NCBI GenBank assembly: GCA_020433835.1
Contig: JAGRBY010000188.1
Span: 1-11,648, forward strand
Direction: 5' to 3'
Length of the DNA stretch: 11,648 bases
Source: Anaerolineae bacterium
Lineage (GTDB): Bacteria; Chloroflexota; Anaerolineae; 4572-78; J111
Below are positions 6,157 to 11,648 of the stretch, in pieces. Each line of letters starts with the position of its first letter. Within the stretch, counting starts at the first letter, position 1. Below the pieces are notes generated by a model. That model was not told the DNA's origin. It did not search any database and saw only the letters and a program-made list of their open reading frames with translations. Position numbers and translations under genes: made by a program.

Positions 6157-7515
6157 ATGCCAACGGTTCACTTAATCGGCATCGGCGGTACAGGATTATC
6201 CGCCATTGCCACCGTACTTTTACAACGAGGTTATCACGTCACCGGCTCCGATGGCCAGGCTTCGGCTGCTACGGCCCGCCTGGAAGCCATGGGTGCGACG
6301 GTCTACATTGGCCAGCGAGCGGAGAATGTTAACCGTAATATTGACACCGTGATTGTCTCATCGGCGATTAGTCCGACCAATCCGGAACTGCAAGCGGCCC
6401 AACAGCTTGGCCTGACCATCTGCAAGCGCGATGCGTGGTTGGGCCAGATGATGGCCGGTTATGACGGTATCGCCATCGCCGGAACGCACGGCAAAACCAC
6501 CACCACGGCGATGACCGCCTGGCTGCTCGATCAACTGGGGCGCGAGCCAACCTACATCGTCGGCGGCTACATTCCGCAGTTAAATAGCAATGCTGCCGCC
6601 GGATCAGGCCGTGCGTTTGTGATCGAAGCTGATGAATACGACCATATGTTTTTGGGCTTACGTCCCACGGTCGCCGTCATCACCAATGTCGAGTGGGATC
6701 ATCCCGATATTTTTCCGACGCCGGATGTGTTATACCAAGCCTTCACCGATTTTGCCCAGTTGGTTCCCGTCGATGGCCTGATTATCGGCTGTGGCGATGC
6801 TCCTGGCGTTAAGGTTGTTACGCAGTCGGTGCAAGCGCCCCTGGTGACCTACGGCTTGCAGCCCGACAATGATTGGCGGGCGATTGATCCGCAGCCAAAC
6901 CCACGCGGCGGCTTCGACTTCACCGTTCAACGGGCCGCTGAGCCGGCGGCGACGGTTTCGCTGGCAGTGCCCGGTTTGCACAACGTTTGCAATGCGCTGG
7001 CGGCACTGATTATTGCCGATCAACAAGGGCTTGATCTTCAAACCGCAGCCGGTGTGTTAGGTGTCTTTCAAGGAACGAGCCGCCGCTTTGAGCGCAAAGG
7101 CGAGGTAAACAGCATTACGGTCATCGATGATTACGCCCATCATCCAACCGAGATCAAAGCCACGCTGTCTGCTGCGCGCAGCCGGTTTGGGGATCGCCCA
7201 ATTTGGGCCGTTTTGCAGCCCCATACCTTTAGCCGCACGTTAACCTTACTGGACGATTTCGCCGCCGCGTTTGACGATGCCGATCACGTCATTGTGGTCG
7301 ATATTTTTCCATCGCGCGAAACGGATGAGGGCCTGGTTAGCAGCCGTGATATTGTGAGCCGTATGACCCATCCCGACGCCCGATACATCGGCTCCTTGGC
7401 CGAAGCGGCCGACGTTCTCGCTGTGCAGCTTACAGCCCCGGCCGTGCTGCTAACGCTTGGCGCGGGCGACGGCTACAAAATAGGAGAGTGGGTGTTAGAA
7501 AAACTGGCCGATTGA
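6157..7515 (+). CDS. murC: UDP-N-acetylmuramate--L-alanine ligase MurC
   Basis: Cytoplasmic ATP-dependent ligase of 452 residues that attaches L-alanine to UDP-MurNAc, the first peptide step. Motifs in order: HLIGIGGTGLSAIA (5-18) in the UDP-binding domain; SDGQASAATARLE (31-43); the ATP loop AGTHGKTTTTAM (108-119); IEADEYD (156-162); TNVEWDHPDIF (176-186); PGLHNVCNALAA (272-283); FQGTSRRFE (304-312); DDYAHHPTEI (324-333); QPHTFSRT (354-361); and TLGAGDGYKIGEW (433-445) near the end. DDYAHHPTE and QPHTF(S/T)R identify MurC rather than Mpl or another Mur ligase. The start could be ATG 6157 or TTG 6151: AAGGGA (6139-6144) is better spaced for TTG, but ATG is the stronger codon. It follows the CvpA-like gene by 16 bases. 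Confidence 0.97.
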   Translation: MPTVHLIGIGGTGLSAIATVLLQRGYHVTGSDGQASAATARLEAMGATVYIGQRAENVNRNIDTVIVSSAISPTNPELQAAQQLGLTICKRDAWLGQMMAGYDGIAIAGTHGKTTTTAMTAWLLDQLGREPTYIVGGYIPQLNSNAAAGSGRAFVIEADEYDHMFLGLRPTVAVITNVEWDHPDIFPTPDVLYQAFTDFAQLVPVDGLIIGCGDAPGVKVVTQSVQAPLVTYGLQPDNDWRAIDPQPNPRGGFDFTVQRAAEPAATVSLAVPGLHNVCNALAALIIADQQGLDLQTAAGVLGVFQGTSRRFERKGEVNSITVIDDYAHHPTEIKATLSAARSRFGDRPIWAVLQPHTFSRTLTLLDDFAAAFDDADHVIVVDIFPSRETDEGLVSSRDIVSRMTHPDARYIGSLAEAADVLAVQLTAPAVLLTLGAGDGYKIGEWVLEKLAD

Positions 7516-7529
7516 TCGCTATCCCTGGC

Positions 7530-7559
7530 CGGCTGACTTGTATCGATAACGGTCAGCCG
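7530..7559 (+). other. Perfect 8-bp inverted repeat after murC
   Basis: CGGCTGAC (7530-7537) and GTCAGCCG (7552-7559) form a GC-rich stem around a 14-base loop that itself contains the palindrome TATCGATA (7541-7548). It lies 14 bases after the murC stop. No T-tract follows, so it is not a standard intrinsic terminator. It could stabilise the 3' end of an upstream mRNA fragment, act as a pause site, or bind a protein. Confidence 0.45.
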
Positions 7560-7603
7560 CCCACGGTTTGTGTTCAATCATCAAGCAAAGGAAGGATAAC
7601 CTG

Positions 7604-7831
7604 ATGCCGAAACGTAATCTAAAACTCATCCGTCAACGAGGACCCCAACTCCCAAAACACGAGCATGTTTTTTCCAAACACCCAATTCCGAACTTCCCCC
7701 TTGCTCTAACGCCTGCCGAGTACATTGAAGGTGCTCGCTTTAAAGTTTTAACCATCAAACGGGCGGCTCGACAAGCCAAAGTGCGCCAGATGATCGCCCG
7801 CTTACACGATATCGACAATGCCGCAGCATGA
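7604..7831 (+). CDS. Small basic protein of unknown function (75 aa)
   Basis: I do not recognise this protein. ATG 7604 is preferred because AGGAAGGA (7589-7596) lies about 7 bases upstream; a TTG at 7568 would add 12 residues. The product is strongly basic and soluble. The N-terminal part (MPKRNLKLIRQRGPQLPKHE) is rich in Lys and Arg, a Pro-containing middle follows (HPIPNFPLALTPAEY), and the C-terminal third (FKVLTIKRAARQAKVRQMIA) looks like an amphipathic basic helix. Such a protein could bind nucleic acid or acidic lipid head groups, but this is a guess from composition. Its last 14 bases overlap murB, so the two are probably translated together. The good ribosome site and tight packing support a real gene. 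Confidence 0.7.
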   Translation: MPKRNLKLIRQRGPQLPKHEHVFSKHPIPNFPLALTPAEYIEGARFKVLTIKRAARQAKVRQMIARLHDIDNAAA

Positions 7832-8759
7832 AGGTATAGCGGCGTTATGGCCGGTGGTAACCGAGGCCTTCGGCACCAAAGCCCGGACTAACGAACCCCT
7901 GGCCAACCACACCACCTCGCGGCTGGGCGGTCCGGCCGACATCTGGCTGCCCGTTACCACGGTCGATGACCTGGTTAAGGCCGTAACCCTGGCCCGACAG
8001 CACTGTGTACCCATTTTTATGCTAGGTGGCGGGGCCAACATTTTGATTACCGACGCCGGTATTCGCGGCATCGTCATTGAAAATAGAACCAAAACGGTTC
8101 ACGTTGAGCCGCCTCAGCGCGGCAGTAACAACCCAATAGTCACCGCCGACAGCGGCGTGGTACTGCCTAACTTGACCCGACGCTGCGCCCGTGAGGGCTT
8201 GAGCGGCTTTGAATGGGCGGTGGGTGTGCCGGGGACCATCGGTGGCGCAGTTGTCAACAACGCCGGTGCCTACGGCAGCGATATGGCGGCCACGCTGCTT
8301 CGGGCCGAACTGCTTTCGCCATCAGGGGAGCGAGTCTGGCAGCCGGTCGATTGGTTCGCGTATGCGTATCGAACCTCGGTGTTGAAACGACAGGCTAGCT
8401 CGGAGTGGATTGTCTTGCGGGCAGAATTGAGTTTGATGACGGCCTCGCCCGAGGAAGTTGAGGCCCGTATGAACGGTTTCAACGAGCGGCGCAAGAGCAG
8501 CCAGCCGCCGGGCGCAACAATGGGCAGTATGTTCAAAAATCCGTCGGGTGATTACGCCGGCAGGCTAATCGAGGCGGCGGGCTTGAAGGGCTATCAGGTC
8601 GGTCAAGCCCAAATCTCGACGGTTCACGCCAACTTTTTTCAAAATTTAGGCGACGCCACGGCAACCGATATGATCGCCCTAATCCAGGTTGCCCGGCAAA
8701 CCGTCGCAGAAAAATTTAAGGTCATGTTAGAGTTAGAGATCGAGGTGGTCGGTGAGTAA
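7818..8759 (+). CDS. murB: UDP-N-acetylenolpyruvoylglucosamine reductase MurB
   Basis: Cytoplasmic FAD enzyme of 313 residues that reduces UDP-GlcNAc-enolpyruvate with NADPH to UDP-MurNAc. Motifs: [17 protein letters not shown] (25-41), the FAD-binding [16 protein letters not shown] (69-84), [24 protein letters not shown] (130-153 region), YRTSVLK (184-190), the catalytic-serine block GSMFKNP (236-242), [15 protein letters not shown] (248-262), [10 protein letters not shown] (267-276) and a C-terminal [10 protein letters not shown] carrying the expected glutamate. The length and the absence of an extended C-terminal domain suggest the shorter type II class. The start overlaps the preceding small ORF by 14 bases and has no clear ribosome site of its own, consistent with coupling. 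ddl overlaps its end by 8 bases. Confidence 0.96.
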   Translation: MPQHEGIAALWPVVTEAFGTKARTNEPLANHTTSRLGGPADIWLPVTTVDDLVKAVTLARQHCVPIFMLGGGANILITDAGIRGIVIENRTKTVHVEPPQRGSNNPIVTADSGVVLPNLTRRCAREGLSGFEWAVGVPGTIGGAVVNNAGAYGSDMAATLLRAELLSPSGERVWQPVDWFAYAYRTSVLKRQASSEWIVLRAELSLMTASPEEVEARMNGFNERRKSSQPPGATMGSMFKNPSGDYAGRLIEAAGLKGYQVGQAQISTVHANFFQNLGDATATDMIALIQVARQTVAEKFKVMLELEIEVVGE

Positions 8760-9879
8760 GCACCCCCAACCCCCCCACAAAATACGAGTCGGTGTTGTCT
8801 TTGGCGGTCGCAGTGGCGAGCACGAGGTCAGTTTGACCTCGGCCCAAGGCATAATGAAGGCCATGGATCCGACGAAATACGATATCGTGCCCATCGGCAT
8901 CACCAAAGCCGGGCAGTGGCTTAGCGGCGACAACGTTCACCGGCAGCTGCTCGATGCTGCGGCCGGCCATCCGATACTGGCCAATTCAACGGCTGTTGAA
9001 GAAGCTCCGCCCGAACAGGCGATGACGCTGCCCTTCTCCGAAACCGGCCCGCTGGATGTGATTTTTCCGGTGCTGCACGGCCCCTTTGGCGAAGACGGCA
9101 CGGTGCAGGGCTTTCTGGAGTTGGTCGGCCTGCCCTATGTGGGGGCCGGGGTGGTGGCCAGCGCCGTCGGTATGGATAAGGTGCTCTGCAAACAGGTTTT
9201 TGAAGCGCATGGACTGCCGATTTTGCCCTATCGCGCCTTTTTGCGACGCCAATGGCAAAACAACCCGGACGCTGTACTCGATAGTTGCGAAGCGGCCCTG
9301 ACCTACCCTATGTTTGTTAAACCGGCCAATTTAGGCAGCAGCGTCGGCGTCCACAAGGCCAAAAATCGTGACGATTTACGGGCCGGTCTGGCCGATGCGT
9401 CCCAGTACGATCGCAAAGTCGTTGTCGAACAAGGTGTCGAGGCCCGTGAGATTGAGGTGAGCGTGCTGGGCAATGATGATCCCATCGCCTCAGTGCCGGG
9501 CGAGATCGTCGCCTCGCGAGAGTTTTACAGCTATGCGGCCAAATACATCGACAACAGCTCAGAGTTGTTCATTCCGGCACCATTGAGCGATGAGCAAACG
9601 CATCGCGCTCAAGAGCTAGCGGTCGCGGCTTTTAAAGCCGTTGATTGCGCCGGTCTGGCCCGCTGCGATTTTTTGCTCGATAAAGCCAGCGGTGAATTGT
9701 ACTTAAATGAAGTCAACACCATGCCGGGCTTCACGCCCATCAGCATGTATCCCAAGCTGTGGGAGGCCAGTGGTTTGTCCTACAGCGCTCTAATCGATCG
9801 TCTTATCGAGCTGGCTTTAGAGCGATTTGACGATAAGCAGCAGAGTAAAACGACATTTGATGTCGATACAGCGGAATAG
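8752..9879 (+). CDS. ddl: D-alanine--D-alanine ligase Ddl
   Basis: ATP-grasp enzyme of 375 residues that joins two D-alanines for the pentapeptide precursor. GTG 8752 is chosen: GAGG (8742-8745) is 6 bases upstream and the stop of murB is overlapped. Motifs: [19 protein letters not shown] (13-31), [15 protein letters not shown] (106-120), [18 protein letters not shown] (126-143), the ATP-grasp [13 protein letters not shown] (188-200), [11 protein letters not shown] (257-267), [10 protein letters not shown] (301-310), and [17 protein letters not shown] (318-334). Tyr265 in AAKY corresponds to the tyrosine that marks D-Ala-D-Ala specificity; D-lactate-type ligases usually have Phe there. There is an extra loop at about 66-95. 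The C-terminus ends in a short acidic tail. Transcription may continue into ftsQ across a repeat-filled spacer. Confidence 0.97.
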   Translation: MSKHPQPPHKIRVGVVFGGRSGEHEVSLTSAQGIMKAMDPTKYDIVPIGITKAGQWLSGDNVHRQLLDAAAGHPILANSTAVEEAPPEQAMTLPFSETGPLDVIFPVLHGPFGEDGTVQGFLELVGLPYVGAGVVASAVGMDKVLCKQVFEAHGLPILPYRAFLRRQWQNNPDAVLDSCEAALTYPMFVKPANLGSSVGVHKAKNRDDLRAGLADASQYDRKVVVEQGVEAREIEVSVLGNDDPIASVPGEIVASREFYSYAAKYIDNSSELFIPAPLSDEQTHRAQELAVAAFKAVDCAGLARCDFLLDKASGELYLNEVNTMPGFTPISMYPKLWEASGLSYSALIDRLIELALERFDDKQQSKTTFDVDTAE

Positions 9880-9892
9880 AAAGTTAGTAAAT

Positions 9893-9979
9893 GGAGATAG
9901 GAGACTGGAGATTGGGAGATTGGAGATTTGGAGATGAATAAAAAGTCTCCAGTCTCCTAATCTCTAATCTCTAATCTCC
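9893..9979 (+). repeat. Inverted arrays of 7-base GGAGATT/GGAGACT repeats between ddl and ftsQ
   Basis: The left part (9893-9935) is a run of about six units of the type GGAGAT(T/A) or GGAGACT. The right part (9945-9979) carries the same units on the other strand (TCTCC, AATCTCT). TAGGAGACTGGAGA (9898-9911) has an exact reverse complement at 9946-9959, so RNA or single-stranded DNA could fold into a 14-bp stem with a 34-base loop. One strand is nearly all purine on the left and nearly all pyrimidine on the right. It fills the spacer and stops 8 bases before the ftsQ start. A mini-ORF (ATG 9934, MNKKSPVS, stop at 9960) has GGAG 8 bases upstream, but I give it little weight. There is no T-tract after the stem. 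Confidence 0.85.
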
Positions 9980-9987
9980 AAGAAGCT

Positions 9988-10884
9988 ATGTTTAACAAGA
10001 AAAAGCGACGACGTCGGCGCTCTGAGATGCGCTTAGGAACACAAGCTATCAATTACGAAACCACCGCCACCAAACCCGGCCTCTCTCTGGAACCGGTGAT
10101 GCGTTTCTGGCAATCGCGTGGTACAAACTATATCGCGTTTGCGCTGTTAGGACTGTCTCTATGGGTTTTGTATATGCTATTTACAGCGACTTCGTTCTTT
10201 GTTTACGGGGCTGAAATTCGTGGTAATGTGGCGATATCGGCCCGTGAGATTTACCTGGCGAGTGACATCGACAGCCAAAGCATCTTTTGGCTGAATCCGG
10301 TGGCCATAGAGCATAAGCTCGAGTCGCTGCCGAATATTAAATCGGCCTCAGTGTCGGTGGCGCTGCCGGCGCAGGTGGAAATTGTTGTCACCGAACGGCG
10401 TCCGCAGTTATTGTGGCAATCCGGTGACACCGTCTGGTGGGTCGATGAAGAAGGCACGGTTGTTCCACCCAAAGCCGAGGTGGAGGATATGTTAAAAATT
10501 ATCGATGATGACCGGCAGGCGCTTGAAGTGGGCTATCAAATCGACCCGGAACTCATTAAAGGCGCTCAGACGCTGCGCATTTTGGCCCCCGATGTTCGCG
10601 TTGTGCGGCATGCCCGGGCCAAGGGATTGATTGTGTCAACGCCGGAAGGCTGGCCCGTTTTTCTGGGCAGCGGCAGCGATATGAAATCGAAGTTGGTGGT
10701 GCTGAGTAACCTACTACCCACTCTCCGCCAAAACGAACGTCCGCCGTCTTATATCGATTTACGCGACCCGCTGCAGCCTGTTTATTATACGTTACCGGAA
10801 GTCCAAATCGAACCACCAACATTACGTCAACCTGTTCCCGCTTTCCCATCTCGAATACCAAGATTTGGACAAAATCCGCCTTAA
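9988..10884 (+). CDS. ftsQ: Cell division protein FtsQ (DivIB type)
   Basis: Bitopic division protein of 298 residues that links the septal synthase to early divisome proteins. It has a short, very basic cytoplasmic start (MFNKKKRRRRRSE), a long linker to about residue 46, one membrane helix (about 48-68), a POTRA domain (about 71-138, from FFVYGAEIRGNVAISAREIY to VEIVVTERRPQLLW), and a beta domain with WWVDEEGTVVPP (150-161), VFLGSG (224-229) and YIDLRDPLQPVYY (255-267). The last 30 residues are Pro-rich. Domain order and position just before ftsA identify FtsQ despite the weak sequence conservation of the family. The start has only a weak AAGAAG site, directly after the repeat arrays; Met14 (10027) is a less likely alternative. 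Confidence 0.9.
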   Translation: MFNKKKRRRRRSEMRLGTQAINYETTATKPGLSLEPVMRFWQSRGTNYIAFALLGLSLWVLYMLFTATSFFVYGAEIRGNVAISAREIYLASDIDSQSIFWLNPVAIEHKLESLPNIKSASVSVALPAQVEIVVTERRPQLLWQSGDTVWWVDEEGTVVPPKAEVEDMLKIIDDDRQALEVGYQIDPELIKGAQTLRILAPDVRVVRHARAKGLIVSTPEGWPVFLGSGSDMKSKLVVLSNLLPTLRQNERPPSYIDLRDPLQPVYYTLPEVQIEPPTLRQPVPAFPSRIPRFGQNPP

Positions 10885-10897
10885 ATTTTAAGGAAAA

Positions 10898-10913
10898 GTA
10901 CAATATGTTGTGG
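10898..10913 (+). promoter_or_regulatory. NrdR-box-like site 1
   Basis: GTACAATATGTTGTGG matches about 12 of 16 positions of the NrdR-box consensus as I remember it (acaCwAtATaTwGtgt). NrdR is the ATP/dATP-sensing repressor of ribonucleotide reductase genes and binds two such boxes. This site shares the 13-base core ATATGTTGTGGTA with site 2 and lies upstream of the proposed -35 element. Confidence 0.55.
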
Positions 10914-10922
10914 TATAAGATA

Positions 10923-10951
10923 TTGCAAAATACTATATGTTGTGGTAAACT
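10923..10951 (+). promoter_or_regulatory. ftsA: Candidate sigma-70 promoter for ftsA
   Basis: TTGCAA (10923-10928) and TAAACT (10946-10951) are separated by 17 bases; each matches four of six consensus positions, including TTG and the first TA and final T. Transcription would start near 10958, giving a leader of about 85 bases before the ftsA GTG. The 159-base gap, long for this cluster, supports a separate transcription start here. Confidence 0.5.
10930..10945 (+). promoter_or_regulatory. NrdR-box-like site 2, inside the ftsA promoter
   Basis: ATACTATATGTTGTGG matches about 13 of 16 positions of the remembered NrdR-box consensus. It begins 32 bp after site 1 (16-bp linker), the spacing of about three helical turns that is usual for NrdR box pairs. 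It fills the spacer between the proposed -35 and -10 elements, so a bound repressor would block RNA polymerase. Confidence 0.6.
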
Positions 10952-10986
10952 AGCTTTTACAACTTACTTAGTTTATCGGCTTTTTT
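10944..10986 (+). terminator. Possible terminator-like hairpin for ftsQ read-through
   Basis: GGTAAACTA (10944-10952) pairs with TAGTTTATC (10969-10977), one G-U pair included, around a 16-base loop. Six T residues (10981-10986) follow after three bases. The stem is AU-rich and the loop long, so the call is weak. Its 5' arm overlaps the proposed -10, so only transcripts coming from upstream would carry the whole hairpin, while those starting at the ftsA promoter would escape it. Confidence 0.3.
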
Positions 10987-11043
10987 CGACCGGATTTTCC
11001 TGCCAGACCTGCATAACCATGAATACAAAGGGGGTAAAATAGC

Positions 11044-11648
11044 GTGGACCGTACAGTTGTCGCCTTAGATATCGGCACTACAAAAATCTGTACATTGGTT
11101 GCCGAAGTCGGTCCGCCCCCAGAGAATACGATGCGGGTTGTCGGTGTCGGTATGGTTCCGTCACACGGAATTCGGAAGGGTGTGGTGGTTAATGTTAATG
11201 AAGTCACCGCCGCCATCGTCGAGTCGATAAATCGGGCAGAGCGAACTTCAGGCTACGAAATTGCCAGCGCCTACGTTGGCTTAGCCGGTGCGCACATTAA
11301 CGCTGTAAATAGTCGTGGTGTAGTTGCCATTAGTCGCGGTGAACGCGGCATTCGGCCTATCGATGTTGAGCGTGCTTTAGAAGCCGCTCGGGCCATCGAT
11401 ATCCCTCACAACCGTGAGGTGCTGCACATCATCCCTCGCGGCTTCTCTGTTGACGGCGACGACGGCGTGCGTGACCCGGTCGGGATGCAAGCCTATCGAC
11501 TGGAAGTAGAAGCGCACATCGTCACCGGCTCAACCTCCTCCATCCGCAATTTGATTAAGTGCGTGCAAAGCTCTGGCATCCAAATTGATGCGCTGGTGCT
11601 GGAACCGCTGGCCTCTGGTGAGTCCGTTCTTACGGATATGGAGCGCGA
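11044..11648 (+). CDS. ftsA: Cell division protein FtsA, 5' part
   Basis: Actin-like ATPase that anchors FtsZ filaments to the membrane; 201 codons are present and the frame runs off the window. GTG 11044 is chosen because AAGGGGGT (11028-11035) is well placed upstream and the family N-terminus starts at once: VVALDIGTTKICTLVAEV (5-22), the phosphate-1 region. Then come VVGVGMVPSHGIRKGVVVN (about 32-50), INRAERTSGYEIASAYVGLAGAHI (62-85 region) and NSRGVVAISRG (89-99) leading into the 1C subdomain. REVLHIIPRGFSVDG, DPVGMQAYRLEVEAHIVTG and LVLEPLASGESVL follow, all strongly FtsA-like. No internal stop is seen. ftsZ would be expected just downstream, outside the window. Confidence 0.95.
   Translation, partial: MDRTVVALDIGTTKICTLVAEVGPPPENTMRVVGVGMVPSHGIRKGVVVNVNEVTAAIVESINRAERTSGYEIASAYVGLAGAHINAVNSRGVVAISRGERGIRPIDVERALEAARAIDIPHNREVLHIIPRGFSVDGDDGVRDPVGMQAYRLEVEAHIVTGSTSSIRNLIKCVQSSGIQIDALVLEPLASGESVLTDMER

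Noticed and set aside
7530..7559. Intrinsic terminator after murC
   Set aside because: The stem is good but no T-tract follows, and the next gene is closely linked, so it is listed only as an inverted repeat.
8752..9879. D-alanine--D-lactate (vancomycin-resistance type) ligase
   Set aside because: The specificity position is Tyr265 in AAKY, as in D-Ala-D-Ala ligases, and the gene sits in the core dcw cluster.
9893..9979. CRISPR-like array
   Set aside because: The units are only 7 bases, adjacent, without spacers, and present in both orientations.

Overview
The window is a division and cell wall (dcw) gene cluster, with every gene on the + strand. It starts inside mraY and ends inside ftsA. 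The order is mraY (3' part), a 94-residue ORF, murD, ftsW, murG, two tandem CvpA-like membrane protein genes (the first frameshifted), murC, a 75-residue ORF, murB, ddl, ftsQ and ftsA (5' part). Gene order, mid-range GC content and several protein signatures (MurD with NDSISTSPERLL, MurG with YLPDIEPG instead of the usual HEQN-type loop) suggest a member of the Chloroflexota, perhaps Anaerolineae-like. That placement is an inference from memory, not a search.

Layout. 1-656: end of mraY and a small acidic ORF, closed by a probable intrinsic terminator at 659-686. 829-4577: murD, ftsW and murG; ftsW and murG overlap by 89 bp. 4567-6140: two related membrane genes, the first of which changes frame at about 4971-4977 inside the heptamer T TTG GGA. 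6157-9879: murC, a small basic ORF, murB and ddl, with short overlaps typical of translational coupling. 9880-9987: a spacer made of inverted seven-base GGAGATT/GGAGACT-type repeats. 9988-10884: ftsQ. 10885-11043: a control region with two direct 16-bp sites 32 bp apart that resemble NrdR boxes, placed on a credible sigma-70 promoter. 11044-end: ftsA.

How it works together. MraY makes lipid I and MurG converts it to lipid II. MurB, MurC, MurD and Ddl supply the cytoplasmic precursor UDP-MurNAc-pentapeptide. FtsW polymerises lipid II at the septum. FtsQ and FtsA are divisome scaffold components. The most interesting signal is the pair of NrdR-like sites before ftsA: they would link a ribonucleotide-reductase repressor to the start of the ftsA transcription unit. 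The second is the frameshifted CvpA-like copy, which may be a decaying gene, an indel error, or a -1 recoding site.
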